From: Clostridia bacterium | Lineage (GTDB): Bacteria > Bacillota > Clostridia > Oscillospirales > Acutalibacteraceae | Reading direction: 5' to 3' | DNA: 64,000 nt | Assembly: GCA_017520705.1 (NCBI GenBank) | Contig: JAFXFF010000034.1 | Span: 1-64,000 of the forward strand | Shown: positions 48,760 through 58,189 of the stretch, one piece after another | Layout: each line of letters begins with the position of its first letter | How positions within the stretch are numbered: the stretch's first letter is position 1 | The notes under the pieces: model-generated | What the model saw: only the letters and a program-made list of their open reading frames with translations | What the model was told of the DNA's origin: nothing | Database searches by the model: none | Program-made: the position numbers and the translations under genes

Positions 48760-50943
48760 TTAGGAGAAGGAAAGGACGGTTTCTATGTCGGCAGAAGGAT
48801 ATTTGAAATCTTCGTCGGGCAAGGCGACAATGTTGATCTCGATGTCGTCGCCGGCATATACGTCGATGGTTAGCGTTTTACCGTCTTCCGTTTCGGACAG
48901 AAGGTGTTGCTGGGGGATGTAACTGGAATCCGTTACCGTCACTCGAATATCACATTTAACTCCCGCTGTGATGCTCTTCAAAGTAACGGTCAGCTTACCA
49001 TCTTTTTCGGCAATGCACTGGTAGTAGACACCTTGCTCGTTGCCGGCGGCAATATGGGTCTTAATGGTGCCCGCCTCGGCATCGTAGGGGTTCATCATAC
49101 TGCCCTCGGGGAAGGAGAATTTAACGGCATAGGTCTTATTCTCTTTGCCGCCGTTACCGATCTTCAGCACGATGGGGTTGTTGGGGCTGTCGGAGGTAAC
49201 GGGAACATAAATGTAACCGTTTTTGTCGGGAGTGTAGGTCTTATCTTCGTAGATCACATAGGCGGTCGCATCGGCAATGCGCAGGGTGGTGCCGCTCACA
49301 CGGTATACGTGGTACAGTACCATCTCACCGGCCTTTACCTCGGCGTCAAAGTTCAAGGTGCCACCGAATTCGATGGGGGCATCGGGGTTGACCAGCTTAC
49401 CGTTGGTGTTTAGCGTAGGATTGTCGGTAGTGCTGCCAGTAGGAGGCGTAACAGGAATTTCCTCCTTCCTGAAGGAGGCATTCAGTTTGGCCTCGGTGGC
49501 AGGGTATTTGCCATCTTTCGCTACAGCAAGGACAACAATCTGAATCTTGTCGTTCTTGCGAACGTCGATAGACACCTTTTTGTTGTTCTCATCCAGCTTG
49601 CCGGTTTCCTTACCGTCCAGATTCTTGATGGTGACGGTGTAGTTGACCGTGTTCTTACACTCCAGCGTAAAGGTGCCTTCGTTGGGGGCTTTGTACTGAT
49701 AGTACACGCCACGGTTATTGCCTTCCTCCAGAGAGATGGTGATTGTACCATCCTTCATGGTGATAGGGTTATCGGAGGCTCCCTGCGGGGAAGTCAGAGA
49801 CACCTTATAAGTCGCCTTTTCACTGCCCGTATTGGTGAAATTCATCAGCACGGGAGCGGCGGCATCGGTGGCACGAACAGTAAAGGAAATGTTGCCCTTG
49901 CTGGGGGTGTATTCCTTTTCATTGCAGACCAGCTTGAGCGCATCGGCGTTCACCGACAGCTTCAGGCCGTCGACACCGTAGAGGGTGTAATAGACGGTCT
50001 GGGCAGGTTCGACATCCACAGAAAAACTGCCGCTGCCGTTGTGTTCGTAGGGGTTGGCGGCGGTGCCGAGGGTATCCGTGTCCACGGTGGCCTCAAAGGG
50101 CTTGATGTCGGCAAAGGTGGTTTGCTCATAATCGTCAGCGGTAAAGTGAGCAAACACGTTTTTGAAGGTTTTGCTGTTATCGATGCTGCCGATGTGGATG
50201 AGGGAAACCGTGCCGAAACGGTCCACTACGATGGTGGTGGGGTAGGCGATATTCTCGACCTGATTGGCCCAAGCGGGATCGCAGGCGGCCATGGGGAAGG
50301 TCAGGCCGTTTTCAGCGGCGAAAGCAGCCACGGCGTCCGTATTGTCCACGGGGCTGAGTGCCAGCAGGGCAATGTCATCCTTGTATTCGTTGTAGGCTTG
50401 CTGCAGATAGGGGAACTCCATCTTGCAGGGCATGCAGGTAGTATACCACAGATTGAGCACTACCGCCTTTTTGATCTCCAACAGTTTGGAGAGCGTATGC
50501 TCGGTGCCGTTTTGATCGGTGACGGTAAAGTCAAACATAACACCGCCGAGGGTGATAGGAGCCATCTGACTGCTGAAAGCAGCCGACAGAGAGATCACCA
50601 TCTTTTTCTCAGTAATGGCGTAATATTCTTTCACATCATAGCCGTCGGGAACGTCGGTCAAAAAAACGTAGGCACTGCCGGCGGCAAAACCGCCCTTAAT
50701 GGAAACGACGCCATCGGCATTGGTGCGAACAAAATCCAGCAGTTCCTTCTTCTCCTTGTCCGCATAGACGGAGACACCCACGTTTTCCAATGCGGTACCG
50801 CCTTCGGTCTGCACTGTAATGGTGCAATCGGAGAGTACGGGTGCGGGTTCGGTCTTACCTTTGTCCTTGCCGCAACCGGCCGCCATCGCAGCGAGCAGGA
50901 ATACGACCAGACACAGGGAAAGCAGTTTTTTGGTCAGTTTCAT
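48760..50943 (-). CDS. Thioredoxin-like lipoprotein with two C-terminal beta-sandwich repeats
   Basis: A 727-residue lipoprotein. Lipobox AAGC (Cys24), a Cna-B-like domain (about 40-122), a TlpA/AhpC-type thioredoxin domain (about 130-280) with Cys170-Met-Pro-Cys173, and two tandem beta-rich repeats of about 200 residues (roughly 295-507 and 520-727). Both repeats share GVYYQ, KTYTP-like text and NPI/NPY turns. ATG 50943 has AAGGAG 8 bases upstream. Last of a three-gene operon with the two genes before it. Confidence 0.82.
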   Translation of the reverse strand: MKLTKKLLSLCLVVFLLAAMAAGCGKDKGKTEPAPVLSDCTITVQTEGGTALENVGVSVYADKEKKELLDFVRTNADGVVSIKGGFAAGSAYVFLTDVPDGYDVKEYYAITEKKMVISLSAAFSSQMAPITLGGVMFDFTVTDQNGTEHTLSKLLEIKKAVVLNLWYTTCMPCKMEFPYLQQAYNEYKDDIALLALSPVDNTDAVAAFAAENGLTFPMAACDPAWANQVENIAYPTTIVVDRFGTVSLIHIGSIDNSKTFKNVFAHFTADDYEQTTFADIKPFEATVDTDTLGTAANPYEHNGSGSFSVDVEPAQTVYYTLYGVDGLKLSVNADALKLVCNEKEYTPSKGNISFTVRATDAAAPVLMNFTNTGSEKATYKVSLTSPQGASDNPITMKDGTITISLEEGNNRGVYYQYKAPNEGTFTLECKNTVNYTVTIKNLDGKETGKLDENNKKVSIDVRKNDKIQIVVLAVAKDGKYPATEAKLNASFRKEEIPVTPPTGSTTDNPTLNTNGKLVNPDAPIEFGGTLNFDAEVKAGEMVLYHVYRVSGTTLRIADATAYVIYEDKTYTPDKNGYIYVPVTSDSPNNPIVLKIGNGGKENKTYAVKFSFPEGSMMNPYDAEAGTIKTHIAAGNEQGVYYQCIAEKDGKLTVTLKSITAGVKCDIRVTVTDSSYIPQQHLLSETEDGKTLTIDVYAGDDIEINIVALPDEDFKYPSADIETVLSFS

Positions 50944-50955
50944 ACGGGTCACTCC

Positions 50956-52179
50956 TTAGGCGACGTAGCACAGGGCAAACATCCAGCCGATTTCGGGGTT
51001 GCAATCGGTGAAAATAAAGTTGGGGTCGTCCTTAGTCCACCAACCGCTGCAGCCATTCTTGATGATGTACTCCAAATCTTTGGTCAGAGGATATACACCT
51101 GCGTTGCTGTCCATATTTGCAAAATAGGTACGCAGGATATCCGTATAGTCCTCTTTCTTAAGGAACTCACCTTGAGAGTCGAAGAAGTATTTGCGAATGG
51201 GAGCACCACCGCCCAGACCATCGCCCTCAATGACAGTTTGCAAAGACACGTAAGGAGCCTTCTTGCCCAGGTGCATCAGCACCACAGGACCGTCGGCAGA
51301 ACCGAAATGGTAGAAACCGTCAGCATCGTTAAATACGATCTTGGCATCCTCCGTTTTGCCCTTGATATCCACATACTTCAGGTTCTTGCCACCCAAATTC
51401 AGTGTGTACGGAGTGGGCGTATGGGTGGTTTTGTATTCGGTCCAGGGCATATCGGAAATGGTGATAGTAGGATCACCGGTGCGGATGACACCCAAAACAA
51501 CTTCGGTATCCGCATCCAAGCCGTCCAATCCGAAAACATAAGAGCCGCCCAGAGAGGACTCGCTGATGGAAAGGGTGATCTTGTTGTCCACCACGTCCAG
51601 AGCGCTGGCTGACTGAACGAAATGAGGGGCGCCGTAGTAACCAACCGTAACGTCGTTATTATCCACGGAAATCTCGTAGGTGCCGCTCTCGGTGGGGGAG
51701 AACACGTAGTAGTTGCGCACAGAAGCCTTGACGGGCACATAGGTGCTACCAGCGCTTACTATATAGGCCTTGTGGTCGGCGCCGCCGGCCACAAGGTCGT
51801 AGGTGGCGTTGCCAACCTTATTGATGAGGCGAAGCTCCAGATAGGTTTTGTCAGCAGAGAGGGTGGTGGCGGTGGTGTCGTAATGGCCGCTCATATCGCT
51901 GCTGGTAAAGGTCAGTTCTACGGTGTAGTCGCCCTTAGCCAGCTCTTTAGCGGCGATGCCCTCGCCGTTAACAGGCTGCATAGCTACCTGCTCACCATTC
52001 TGCAGGAACTTAACGATCACGCCGGAGGTCATGGGCTTACCCTGACCGTCCAGCACTTTTACCTGGTAGTTAGCCATGCCGTTGTTGCCTTCGCTGCCCT
52101 TATCTTTGCCGCAGGAGCAAAGAGTGAACAGCATAACCATGGCCAGTACAGCGGCGAAAATTTTCTTGGAAATCTTCAT
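50956..52179 (-). CDS. Lipoprotein with the DG[FY]YHxGS domain
   Basis: A 407-residue lipoprotein: lipobox LCSC (Cys23), a Cna-B-like domain (about 37-118), a middle beta-sandwich (about 125-240) and a C-terminal domain of about 130 residues that begins around KYVDIKG and DGFYHFGSADGP (287-298). The C-terminal domain recurs in its neighbours at 47146-48582 and 52210-54993. No thioredoxin domain is present. It is 12 bases before the 727-residue thioredoxin lipoprotein and 30 bases after the 927-residue one. Confidence 0.75.
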   Translation of the reverse strand: MKISKKIFAAVLAMVMLFTLCSCGKDKGSEGNNGMANYQVKVLDGQGKPMTSGVIVKFLQNGEQVAMQPVNGEGIAAKELAKGDYTVELTFTSSDMSGHYDTTATTLSADKTYLELRLINKVGNATYDLVAGGADHKAYIVSAGSTYVPVKASVRNYYVFSPTESGTYEISVDNNDVTVGYYGAPHFVQSASALDVVDNKITLSISESSLGGSYVFGLDGLDADTEVVLGVIRTGDPTITISDMPWTEYKTTHTPTPYTLNLGGKNLKYVDIKGKTEDAKIVFNDADGFYHFGSADGPVVLMHLGKKAPYVSLQTVIEGDGLGGGAPIRKYFFDSQGEFLKKEDYTDILRTYFANMDSNAGVYPLTKDLEYIIKNGCSGWWTKDDPNFIFTDCNPEIGWMFALCYVA

Positions 52180-52209
52180 AAATATCCCCTTTCAAAGTTG
52201 GGAAGTGAA

Positions 52210-54993
52210 TTAGCCGTTAGGGCCCAGATGATCGTAATAGTAGCAGACCTTCAGCCAGGAATTGTCCACATTCTCAAAGGTGTACTTATCCATCAGCTGT
52301 TGCAGGATTTCGGCCAATTCTTTGGTCACAACCACGCAACCTTGTTCGGCCTTGGGACCGCTCTTAATGATCTTCTTTTCGTACTCCTTGATTTTTGCGG
52401 TATAATCTTTGCCGGCACCGTGATATTTTCCGGCGAAGACATCATCCACTTTGTACTCCTCGTATTCGGCGTCGTAAGTGTCGCCCCACAGGTCCTTCAG
52501 GGCCTTCTTGGTCTTTTCTTTATCGTTGCCGTTCTGCTTCATGATGCCGAGGATGTACAGGTCGTTCTCGGTCTTGGAGAAGTCGAAGCCGCCCATTTGG
52601 ATCATCTGCTGGATTGTCTGGTTGAAGATGGCAGTGGGCTGGGTGAAGTCGGCGTAGATTTTGCTACCCTTCTTGCCGTTACCCAGGTCCTCATAGTAGA
52701 TGCCGTCGCTACCCAGCACCGCATCAATACCACCGGTGATCAGGTGATACATGGCATCGCCGGTGGCGTTGGTGTCGTAGGTGAAATAGCCGGGAGAGCA
52801 CATACGGAAGTGATCCACCTCAGCACCCATGTATTCAATGTCGTAGTAGATGTATCCGACCTCATACACATCCCAGAAGGCGATGTCGATATAGTAGGGC
52901 TCGCCCTTCTTCATGTAATAGACCATCGAGACCTCGTCACCGGTATACAATCTCTCGTCGTGCTCATAAACCAGCAATTCTTCGTGATTCTTGCCGAAAA
53001 GCCAGCCGTCCACGCCCTGCGCAGATTCACTGCGGGAGGTGATACGATACACGCCGGATTTACTGGGGACAAATTTGGCCAGCTTGCCGCGAGGCATAAG
53101 AATCTGCTCGTAGTAGAAGAAATTGGTGCTGATATTCTTACCCTCTTTAGCGGTGAGGGCGGAGAAAGTAGCCAGGCCCTTGATGGGATCCTCCAACTGC
53201 TTGCCGCCGGAGCCGTAAGCCTGGAAGTACTTGCAGATCTTCAGCCACTCATTGTTGTCGGCATCGTCAAAGCCCACAGCCTGATCCACCTTCTGCAGCA
53301 GCTCCATCAGCTCCTGGTTGACGGTGCACAGGCCGCCCTTAGCGTTGGAGGCGTAGTTACAATATTGGGTCAATGCTTCTTTATAGTCCTTGCCGCCTAC
53401 GACGATTTTGCCGTCATAGGCCATCTCCCAAACGGAGGCGTCCTCGCTGAAATCGGTGTAACCCATCAGGTCGGCCAGCAGCAGAGGACCGTTCTTGGAT
53501 CCAACGTGGTAGTAACCGTCGGTACTGTTGAACACCAGGGTCACATACTCATACTTGGTATCGTCCACGGGCTTGGCCGCGGGGCGGGGGAGATAGGTGG
53601 GGGTGTTGATCTTGGAAGAATCCACCACACGCATGTTCTTGATGTACACAGTGTCGTCACCGACGCCGTTGCTATCATCCTTCAGGTAGAACATAGCCAC
53701 CTCATAGGTGCCGTCTTGGTCGGCAACCACGGGGAAGCAGGACTCCCACTTTTCCTTCTCGTTGTAGCCGGAAATGGTGAAGATATCCTCTCCATCCACG
53801 ATGACGACAAAGGTGTCGGAGCCGCCCTCGCTGGACATCAGGTAGTCCAGTCCCAGAGCCTGACCTTTCTTCAGAGTCACGTCGGCATAGATGACACCGA
53901 AGGAGCTGTCGATACCCTGGTTGGAGGCTTTCAGGCACTTTTTGCCCAGCTTCTCAGCGGCAATGAAGGGCCAAGCGTATTCCTTGCTGTTTTCCTGGGT
54001 TTCGGCGTGGTAGGAAACCTTAATGTTGCCGGAGTTGAGGATGGCGGCGATGTTCTCAGAGGTGTCCATCTCATAGGTGGGTTTGGGGTTGACGATCAGC
54101 TCGCCCACGCTGTTGTAGAGCTTCTGCTGATAGTCGTCAGCGGTCATAGTCTCAAACAGGCTGGTGAAGGGAGTCAGACTGGTGATGGCACCGGACTCAA
54201 TCAGCGTGATGACACCATAGCGATCGACGATGACGGAGGTGGGATAGCCCTGGATGCCGAAGGTCTGGGACCAAGCGGTGGGGCAGGCAGCCAGGGGGAA
54301 ACTTAGGTCGAGATTAAAGTTGGCAGGGAAGGCCTTGATGGCGGCATCAGTTTCGCCCAGGGGGTCCACAGCCACGATGCCCACTTTATCCTTGTACTGC
54401 TGGTAAGCCTGTTCCATGTAGGGGAACTCGGTGACGCACCAGCTGCAGGAGGTATACCAGAAGTTGATGAGCACCATCTTCTTCTCCTCCAGCATCTTGG
54501 ACAGGGTGATCTTCTCGCCGTCGGGGGTGGTGACGGTGAAATCGTACATCACGTCGCCTAATTTCAGACTGGCAGAAGAGAGATCCTCGGTAGTGATGAG
54601 AGAGGATTTCAACGTAATGATGGCGGTGTCACCGTCGAAGGAATAGGACTCCTTCACGTCATAACCCTTGGGTACGCCGGAAAGCACGATAGCGTATTTG
54701 CTGCTCTCAGGCAGATTGAACGAGGCCATACCCTTGTCATCGGTTTGGCCAAAGCTCTTCATATCACCCAAAGAGGAATCGGCGTACACATACACGTCAA
54801 TTCCGGACAGAGCCATGCCACCGGCCGTTTTCAAACTGACCGTATAATCGGTGGCTTCACCACTGCCGGTATCGCCGGAAATATTGGCTTTGTCACTGGT
54901 CTTTTTTCCATCCTTTTTACCGCAGGCGGTAGCTATGGTTAACAGCATAGCCAGTGCCAGCAGCAGGGACAGAATTCTCACGCTCTTCTTCAT
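52210..54993 (-). CDS. Large thioredoxin-like lipoprotein with two DG[FY]YHxGS-type domains
   Basis: A 927-residue lipoprotein. Lipobox TAC (Cys24), Cna-B-like domain (about 48-130), TlpA/AhpC-type domain (about 142-290) with Cys183-Ser-Trp-Cys186, a beta-sandwich (about 310-460), a first copy of the C-terminal domain from DGYYHVGSKNGP (492-503) to NNEWLKICKYF, a further beta domain, then a divergent second copy ending DNSWLKVCYYY. First gene of the operon. It has a near-consensus promoter 70 bases upstream. Confidence 0.82.
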   Translation of the reverse strand: MKKSVRILSLLLALAMLLTIATACGKKDGKKTSDKANISGDTGSGEATDYTVSLKTAGGMALSGIDVYVYADSSLGDMKSFGQTDDKGMASFNLPESSKYAIVLSGVPKGYDVKESYSFDGDTAIITLKSSLITTEDLSSASLKLGDVMYDFTVTTPDGEKITLSKMLEEKKMVLINFWYTSCSWCVTEFPYMEQAYQQYKDKVGIVAVDPLGETDAAIKAFPANFNLDLSFPLAACPTAWSQTFGIQGYPTSVIVDRYGVITLIESGAITSLTPFTSLFETMTADDYQQKLYNSVGELIVNPKPTYEMDTSENIAAILNSGNIKVSYHAETQENSKEYAWPFIAAEKLGKKCLKASNQGIDSSFGVIYADVTLKKGQALGLDYLMSSEGGSDTFVVIVDGEDIFTISGYNEKEKWESCFPVVADQDGTYEVAMFYLKDDSNGVGDDTVYIKNMRVVDSSKINTPTYLPRPAAKPVDDTKYEYVTLVFNSTDGYYHVGSKNGPLLLADLMGYTDFSEDASVWEMAYDGKIVVGGKDYKEALTQYCNYASNAKGGLCTVNQELMELLQKVDQAVGFDDADNNEWLKICKYFQAYGSGGKQLEDPIKGLATFSALTAKEGKNISTNFFYYEQILMPRGKLAKFVPSKSGVYRITSRSESAQGVDGWLFGKNHEELLVYEHDERLYTGDEVSMVYYMKKGEPYYIDIAFWDVYEVGYIYYDIEYMGAEVDHFRMCSPGYFTYDTNATGDAMYHLITGGIDAVLGSDGIYYEDLGNGKKGSKIYADFTQPTAIFNQTIQQMIQMGGFDFSKTENDLYILGIMKQNGNDKEKTKKALKDLWGDTYDAEYEEYKVDDVFAGKYHGAGKDYTAKIKEYEKKIIKSGPKAEQGCVVVTKELAEILQQLMDKYTFENVDNSWLKVCYYYDHLGPNG

Positions 54994-55067
54994 AATGTCC
55001 TCCTAAAAATTGCTTTTTTTGCACATATAATAGATTCTAGGCCATATTATCCTATTCTATCCGTACC

Positions 55068-55096
55068 ATAATAGCACACATGAGCAAGTTCGTCAA
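55068..55096 (-). promoter_or_regulatory. Strong sigma-A promoter of the lipoprotein operon
   Basis: On the minus strand TTGACG (55096-55091), 17 bases, TATTAT (55073-55068), about 75 bases before the start. An A/T-rich leader follows. Confidence 0.8.
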
Positions 55097-55188
55097 CAGA
55101 AAAATGCATCATTTTCACGCTTTTGGCGAAAAAATGACAAATTTTGCAAGAATGGTCGTCGGATTATGCAAAAACGCCAAAATAGATT

Positions 55189-55232
55189 AAAAAAGCAGGC
55201 ATCCGAATGTGTAATTTCGGATGCCTGCTGTG
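55189..55232 (-). terminator. Terminator behind the 5'-nucleotidase gene
   Basis: Perfect 14-bp stem AGCAGGCATCCGAA / TTCGGATGCCTGCT with a 7-base loop and a T tract on the minus strand, right after the stop. Confidence 0.93.
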
Positions 55233-55237
55233 CAGAA

Positions 55238-56911
55238 TTAAGAGAAGCCGCCGCCTTCAATGTAATCGGCCAGGAGATCTCGTGCAAAAACGGTGGGATC
55301 GTATTCCTCAATCACGGTCAGTCGATTGGGCGCATAGTAAGCGGAATAGCTGTCCGTGATGAGATAGTAGGTAGCGTTGGGGTCGATGTTGTTGCGAATG
55401 CTGTTTCCGTATTCGCCGCAATGGATGTAGTATCTGTCGTTGTTGGTTTCCAGGAATTTGCTGCGAAGATAGCTACCTTTGATGGAGCATAGCGTCAACT
55501 GATTGTCAAAGGGGAAGATCGCCTGTAAGTCAGCATAGGTGACCTCGCCGGTCGATAGATTGTAAGGACTGCGCGCTGACATAAATCCGCCACCGAGGAC
55601 GATATTGTATTTGTCGCCCCATGTTTTTTCGCCGATTTCATAGTAGAGTTTGGCGATGGTCTGTTGAAGCTCGGTGCTGTTGCGATAACGGCTGTTATAG
55701 CCCAGTACACGGTTGGCAGGAGAAATTTCATCCTTGTATTTTGTCAGTAGCTGTTCAACGATGGGATCGTCCTCAAGATTTTGATAGGTGTGATTGGATA
55801 CCAGCTCGGCAGTACGTACTGCACTATCCATAGTAACAGCATTGATGGAGATTTCTACATGAGAAATTCCTCCTTTGTTATCGCCGCGATTTTGCAGATG
55901 GTACACCCCGTGCTCATCCTGGACACGGTATCCTTGATGGGTGTGACCTTCAAAGACCAAATCGATGTAGCCCTTGGAAAGGGAAGGGTCATAGTAGGAC
56001 GCCAGCTGCGAAGAATTCAAATGCCCCACATTGGATTGTCCGTATCCGTCGTGAAGAACGTATACGATAAAATCCGCGCCCTCACGGCGCAGGCGATCCG
56101 CTTCATTTTTAACCAAGTTGGTTAGATCGCGGCCGGTTTTGAAATACACTTCGTCGCATTTGTCCACTGCAATGGAGGAATAACAATCACCGATGGCACC
56201 AATGATGCCGATCTGTAAGCCATCGCCTTCCACCAGTACGGAAGGGGCACAATAGTCCACCAAGGCGTTGGTCTTACGGTCATAGACGTTGATGGCGATG
56301 AAAGGGAATTCGGCCATTGCGGCATTAGAGGCGATATATTCCTCGCCCCAGTCAAACTCGTGATTTCCCAGTGCCATAGCCGTAAAATTCAGCTCGTTCA
56401 TCCAGTCAACCAAGATTTTACCTTTGGTCATATTGGATTCGGCACTGCCCTGCCACATATCGCCGGCAGACAGGAAAATGGCGTTTTCATCCGTCTCACG
56501 AGCATTTTTCAGATAGGTAGTGAGTTCATCAACACCGATGTTGCTATCGGCGTCGGCAAGCTTGCCGTGCAGGTCATTGATGGAGTAGAAATCAAAGAAC
56601 ACAATGACGGAAGAGGCGCATAGATCGCAGATGTCATCACGATTATCATCCCGATGCGCACAGGTGGATGTGGTAGGCTTTTGTGTCCCGGTGGTAGTAG
56701 TACCGGAGGGACGAGTCCCCAACGAATCGGTGGTAGGAGGTAAGACTCCTTGCCCTGTTGTAGTTGTTCCGGAGGGGAGGGTGGTTGTGCCGGATTGGGT
56801 GGTTTGCGTGGTTTGCGTGGTTGTAGAAGCGGTTTGGTCTTTCGTCTCTTGGGCATGGCATCCGCAGAGAAGGATGAGAAGCGCGAACGACAGGCATACA
56901 AATCTTTTCAC
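55238..56911 (-). CDS. Surface 5'-nucleotidase / UDP-sugar hydrolase lipoprotein
   Basis: A 557-residue metallophosphatase of the UshA/5'-nucleotidase family. Lipobox LLCGC (lipidated Cys18), a Thr/Pro-rich linker (about 25-85) with a small CxHRDxNxDDxCDxC metal-like motif, then the calcineurin-like domain (NDLHGKL, GDMWQGS, GNHEFDWG, GHTHQGY) and a C-terminal substrate domain (GGGFMSARSPYNLSTGEVTYADL, FPFDNQL). It should cut extracellular nucleotides to nucleosides and phosphate. It starts with GTG behind AAGGAG and follows the fusion gene by 24 bases. Confidence 0.9.
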   Translation of the reverse strand: MKRFVCLSFALLILLCGCHAQETKDQTASTTTQTTQTTQSGTTTLPSGTTTTGQGVLPPTTDSLGTRPSGTTTTGTQKPTTSTCAHRDDNRDDICDLCASSVIVFFDFYSINDLHGKLADADSNIGVDELTTYLKNARETDENAIFLSAGDMWQGSAESNMTKGKILVDWMNELNFTAMALGNHEFDWGEEYIASNAAMAEFPFIAINVYDRKTNALVDYCAPSVLVEGDGLQIGIIGAIGDCYSSIAVDKCDEVYFKTGRDLTNLVKNEADRLRREGADFIVYVLHDGYGQSNVGHLNSSQLASYYDPSLSKGYIDLVFEGHTHQGYRVQDEHGVYHLQNRGDNKGGISHVEISINAVTMDSAVRTAELVSNHTYQNLEDDPIVEQLLTKYKDEISPANRVLGYNSRYRNSTELQQTIAKLYYEIGEKTWGDKYNIVLGGGFMSARSPYNLSTGEVTYADLQAIFPFDNQLTLCSIKGSYLRSKFLETNNDRYYIHCGEYGNSIRNNIDPNATYYLITDSYSAYYAPNRLTVIEEYDPTVFARDLLADYIEGGGFS

Positions 56912-56935
56912 AAGAAATCTCCTTTTTGATAAAAA

Positions 56936-58048
56936 TCAAATTTTCAATATGTTTTTCAATTGTTCAACGGCCTGCTCGTAGGTGTCAAATTCGACTACGT
57001 AGTCGCATAAGTTTTCGTTGCGCAATTCGGGTTCGATAGCCAGCAGTCGGTTCACCTTGTCTTCATTGGAGGAATTCTTGCGGAGAATGGAACCCATCAG
57101 TGCACGTTTGTCGCGCTTAATGTAGATGGTAATGACGTTTTTGAAGTTGGTTTTCAGCGACATGGCGCCGCAGATGTCCATGGTGGTGAGCACGCGCTTG
57201 CCTTGGGAGAGGATCTGCTCCACGTCGGTTTTGCGAGAGCCGTAGCCGTGTCCGGCATACATAGTGGATTGGAACATCTCGCCGCTGTCACACATTTCGC
57301 GGAAGGTGTCCAGGGAAACATAGTTGTACCACTCGTTTTTCTCGATAGCAGTGGGGTCGTTCGTGGTGTAGCTGACCAGTTTTTCAAACTTGTCGGTTTG
57401 GGTCAGCAGTTGAGCAGCGATTTTAGATTTGCCGCTACCGGAGGGACCGACAAGCACGACAACGCTGGGGTCTTCCGGTGTAAAGTTGTCTCCATTTACA
57501 CTATAGCTGTCGGCTATAACCTCCACTAATTTCAGGAATTCGTCGTAGTTGTTGACAGCCAGCAGACCGGTGGCCTCCTGATTCCAGGGACGCCGCATTA
57601 AAATGGGGTAGCTGGCAGGGGAGGATACAATGTTATGCATCGCATCGTCGAACAAAATATCTACCTGGATTTTGTCTTTGCCCGCGCCCATATAGATGTG
57701 GTCACGGGGAATTTCGGGAAACTCCTCCATGAGCCGCTGGGCGCGAATCCCCATAAACTCGGGCGGTACGGCGGTGGCGATATACACGTCGGTCATCTGG
57801 GAAAGTTTTTGCACGAATTCGCGAGCGCCCTTGTATGCCGGTTGGGTACGATAAAATTCCGGATCATTGAAATACTCATAAACCGTGTCGATGCGGGTGC
57901 CCAAAGGGCCCCATGTGGATTTTTCGTAGATCGTGATAGGGGGATCGAACTGATATTTTTCATTTGCCAAGCGAATGGCATAGGACGTGCATTCCATCAA
58001 AAGATCGTCTACGTCCAGCGCAGTAGCAAGTCGGTATTTTCTGCTCAT
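56936..58048 (-). CDS. Fusion of 5'(3')-deoxyribonucleotidase-like HAD domain and guanylate-kinase-like domain (copy A)
   Basis: A 370-residue cytoplasmic protein. Residues 1-185 form a HAD domain of the NT5C type: DVDD at 12-15, then VYIATAV and the lysine and Asp pair in GKDKIQVDILFDD (124-135). Residues 195-370 are guanylate-kinase-like with the P-loop GPSGSGK (201-207) but SK in place of the usual GT after it, and TTND where gmk has TTRxP. It lies upstream of the 5'-nucleotidase lipoprotein in one operon. Function is unknown; a role in nucleotide turnover is plausible. Confidence 0.8.
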   Translation of the reverse strand: MSRKYRLATALDVDDLLMECTSYAIRLANEKYQFDPPITIYEKSTWGPLGTRIDTVYEYFNDPEFYRTQPAYKGAREFVQKLSQMTDVYIATAVPPEFMGIRAQRLMEEFPEIPRDHIYMGAGKDKIQVDILFDDAMHNIVSSPASYPILMRRPWNQEATGLLAVNNYDEFLKLVEVIADSYSVNGDNFTPEDPSVVVLVGPSGSGKSKIAAQLLTQTDKFEKLVSYTTNDPTAIEKNEWYNYVSLDTFREMCDSGEMFQSTMYAGHGYGSRKTDVEQILSQGKRVLTTMDICGAMSLKTNFKNVITIYIKRDKRALMGSILRKNSSNEDKVNRLLAIEPELRNENLCDYVVEFDTYEQAVEQLKNILKI

Positions 58049-58112
58049 AATGAGGCCTCCTTTTCCAAAAAATCACCTAGAACATTCGTCATGGAATAAC
58101 AGAATGTATATC

Positions 58113-58141
58113 ATTATACACAAAATAGCGCAGAATGACAA
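58113..58141 (-). promoter_or_regulatory. Strong sigma-A promoter of fusion copy A
   Basis: On the minus strand TTGTCA (58141-58136), 17 bases, TATAAT (58118-58113), 64 bases before the start. Confidence 0.85.
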
Positions 58142-58189
58142 GAACTATTTTTTCTCGATGTAAATCTTTAGAAATCACTAAAAAACTGC

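Noticed and set aside
51622..54306. Open frame of nearly 900 codons on the plus strand opposite the lipoprotein operon
   Set aside because: It is an antisense shadow of the biased codons of the minus-strand genes. The minus strand has signal peptides, lipoboxes, CxxC sites, ribosome binding sites and a strong promoter; the plus frame has none of these.
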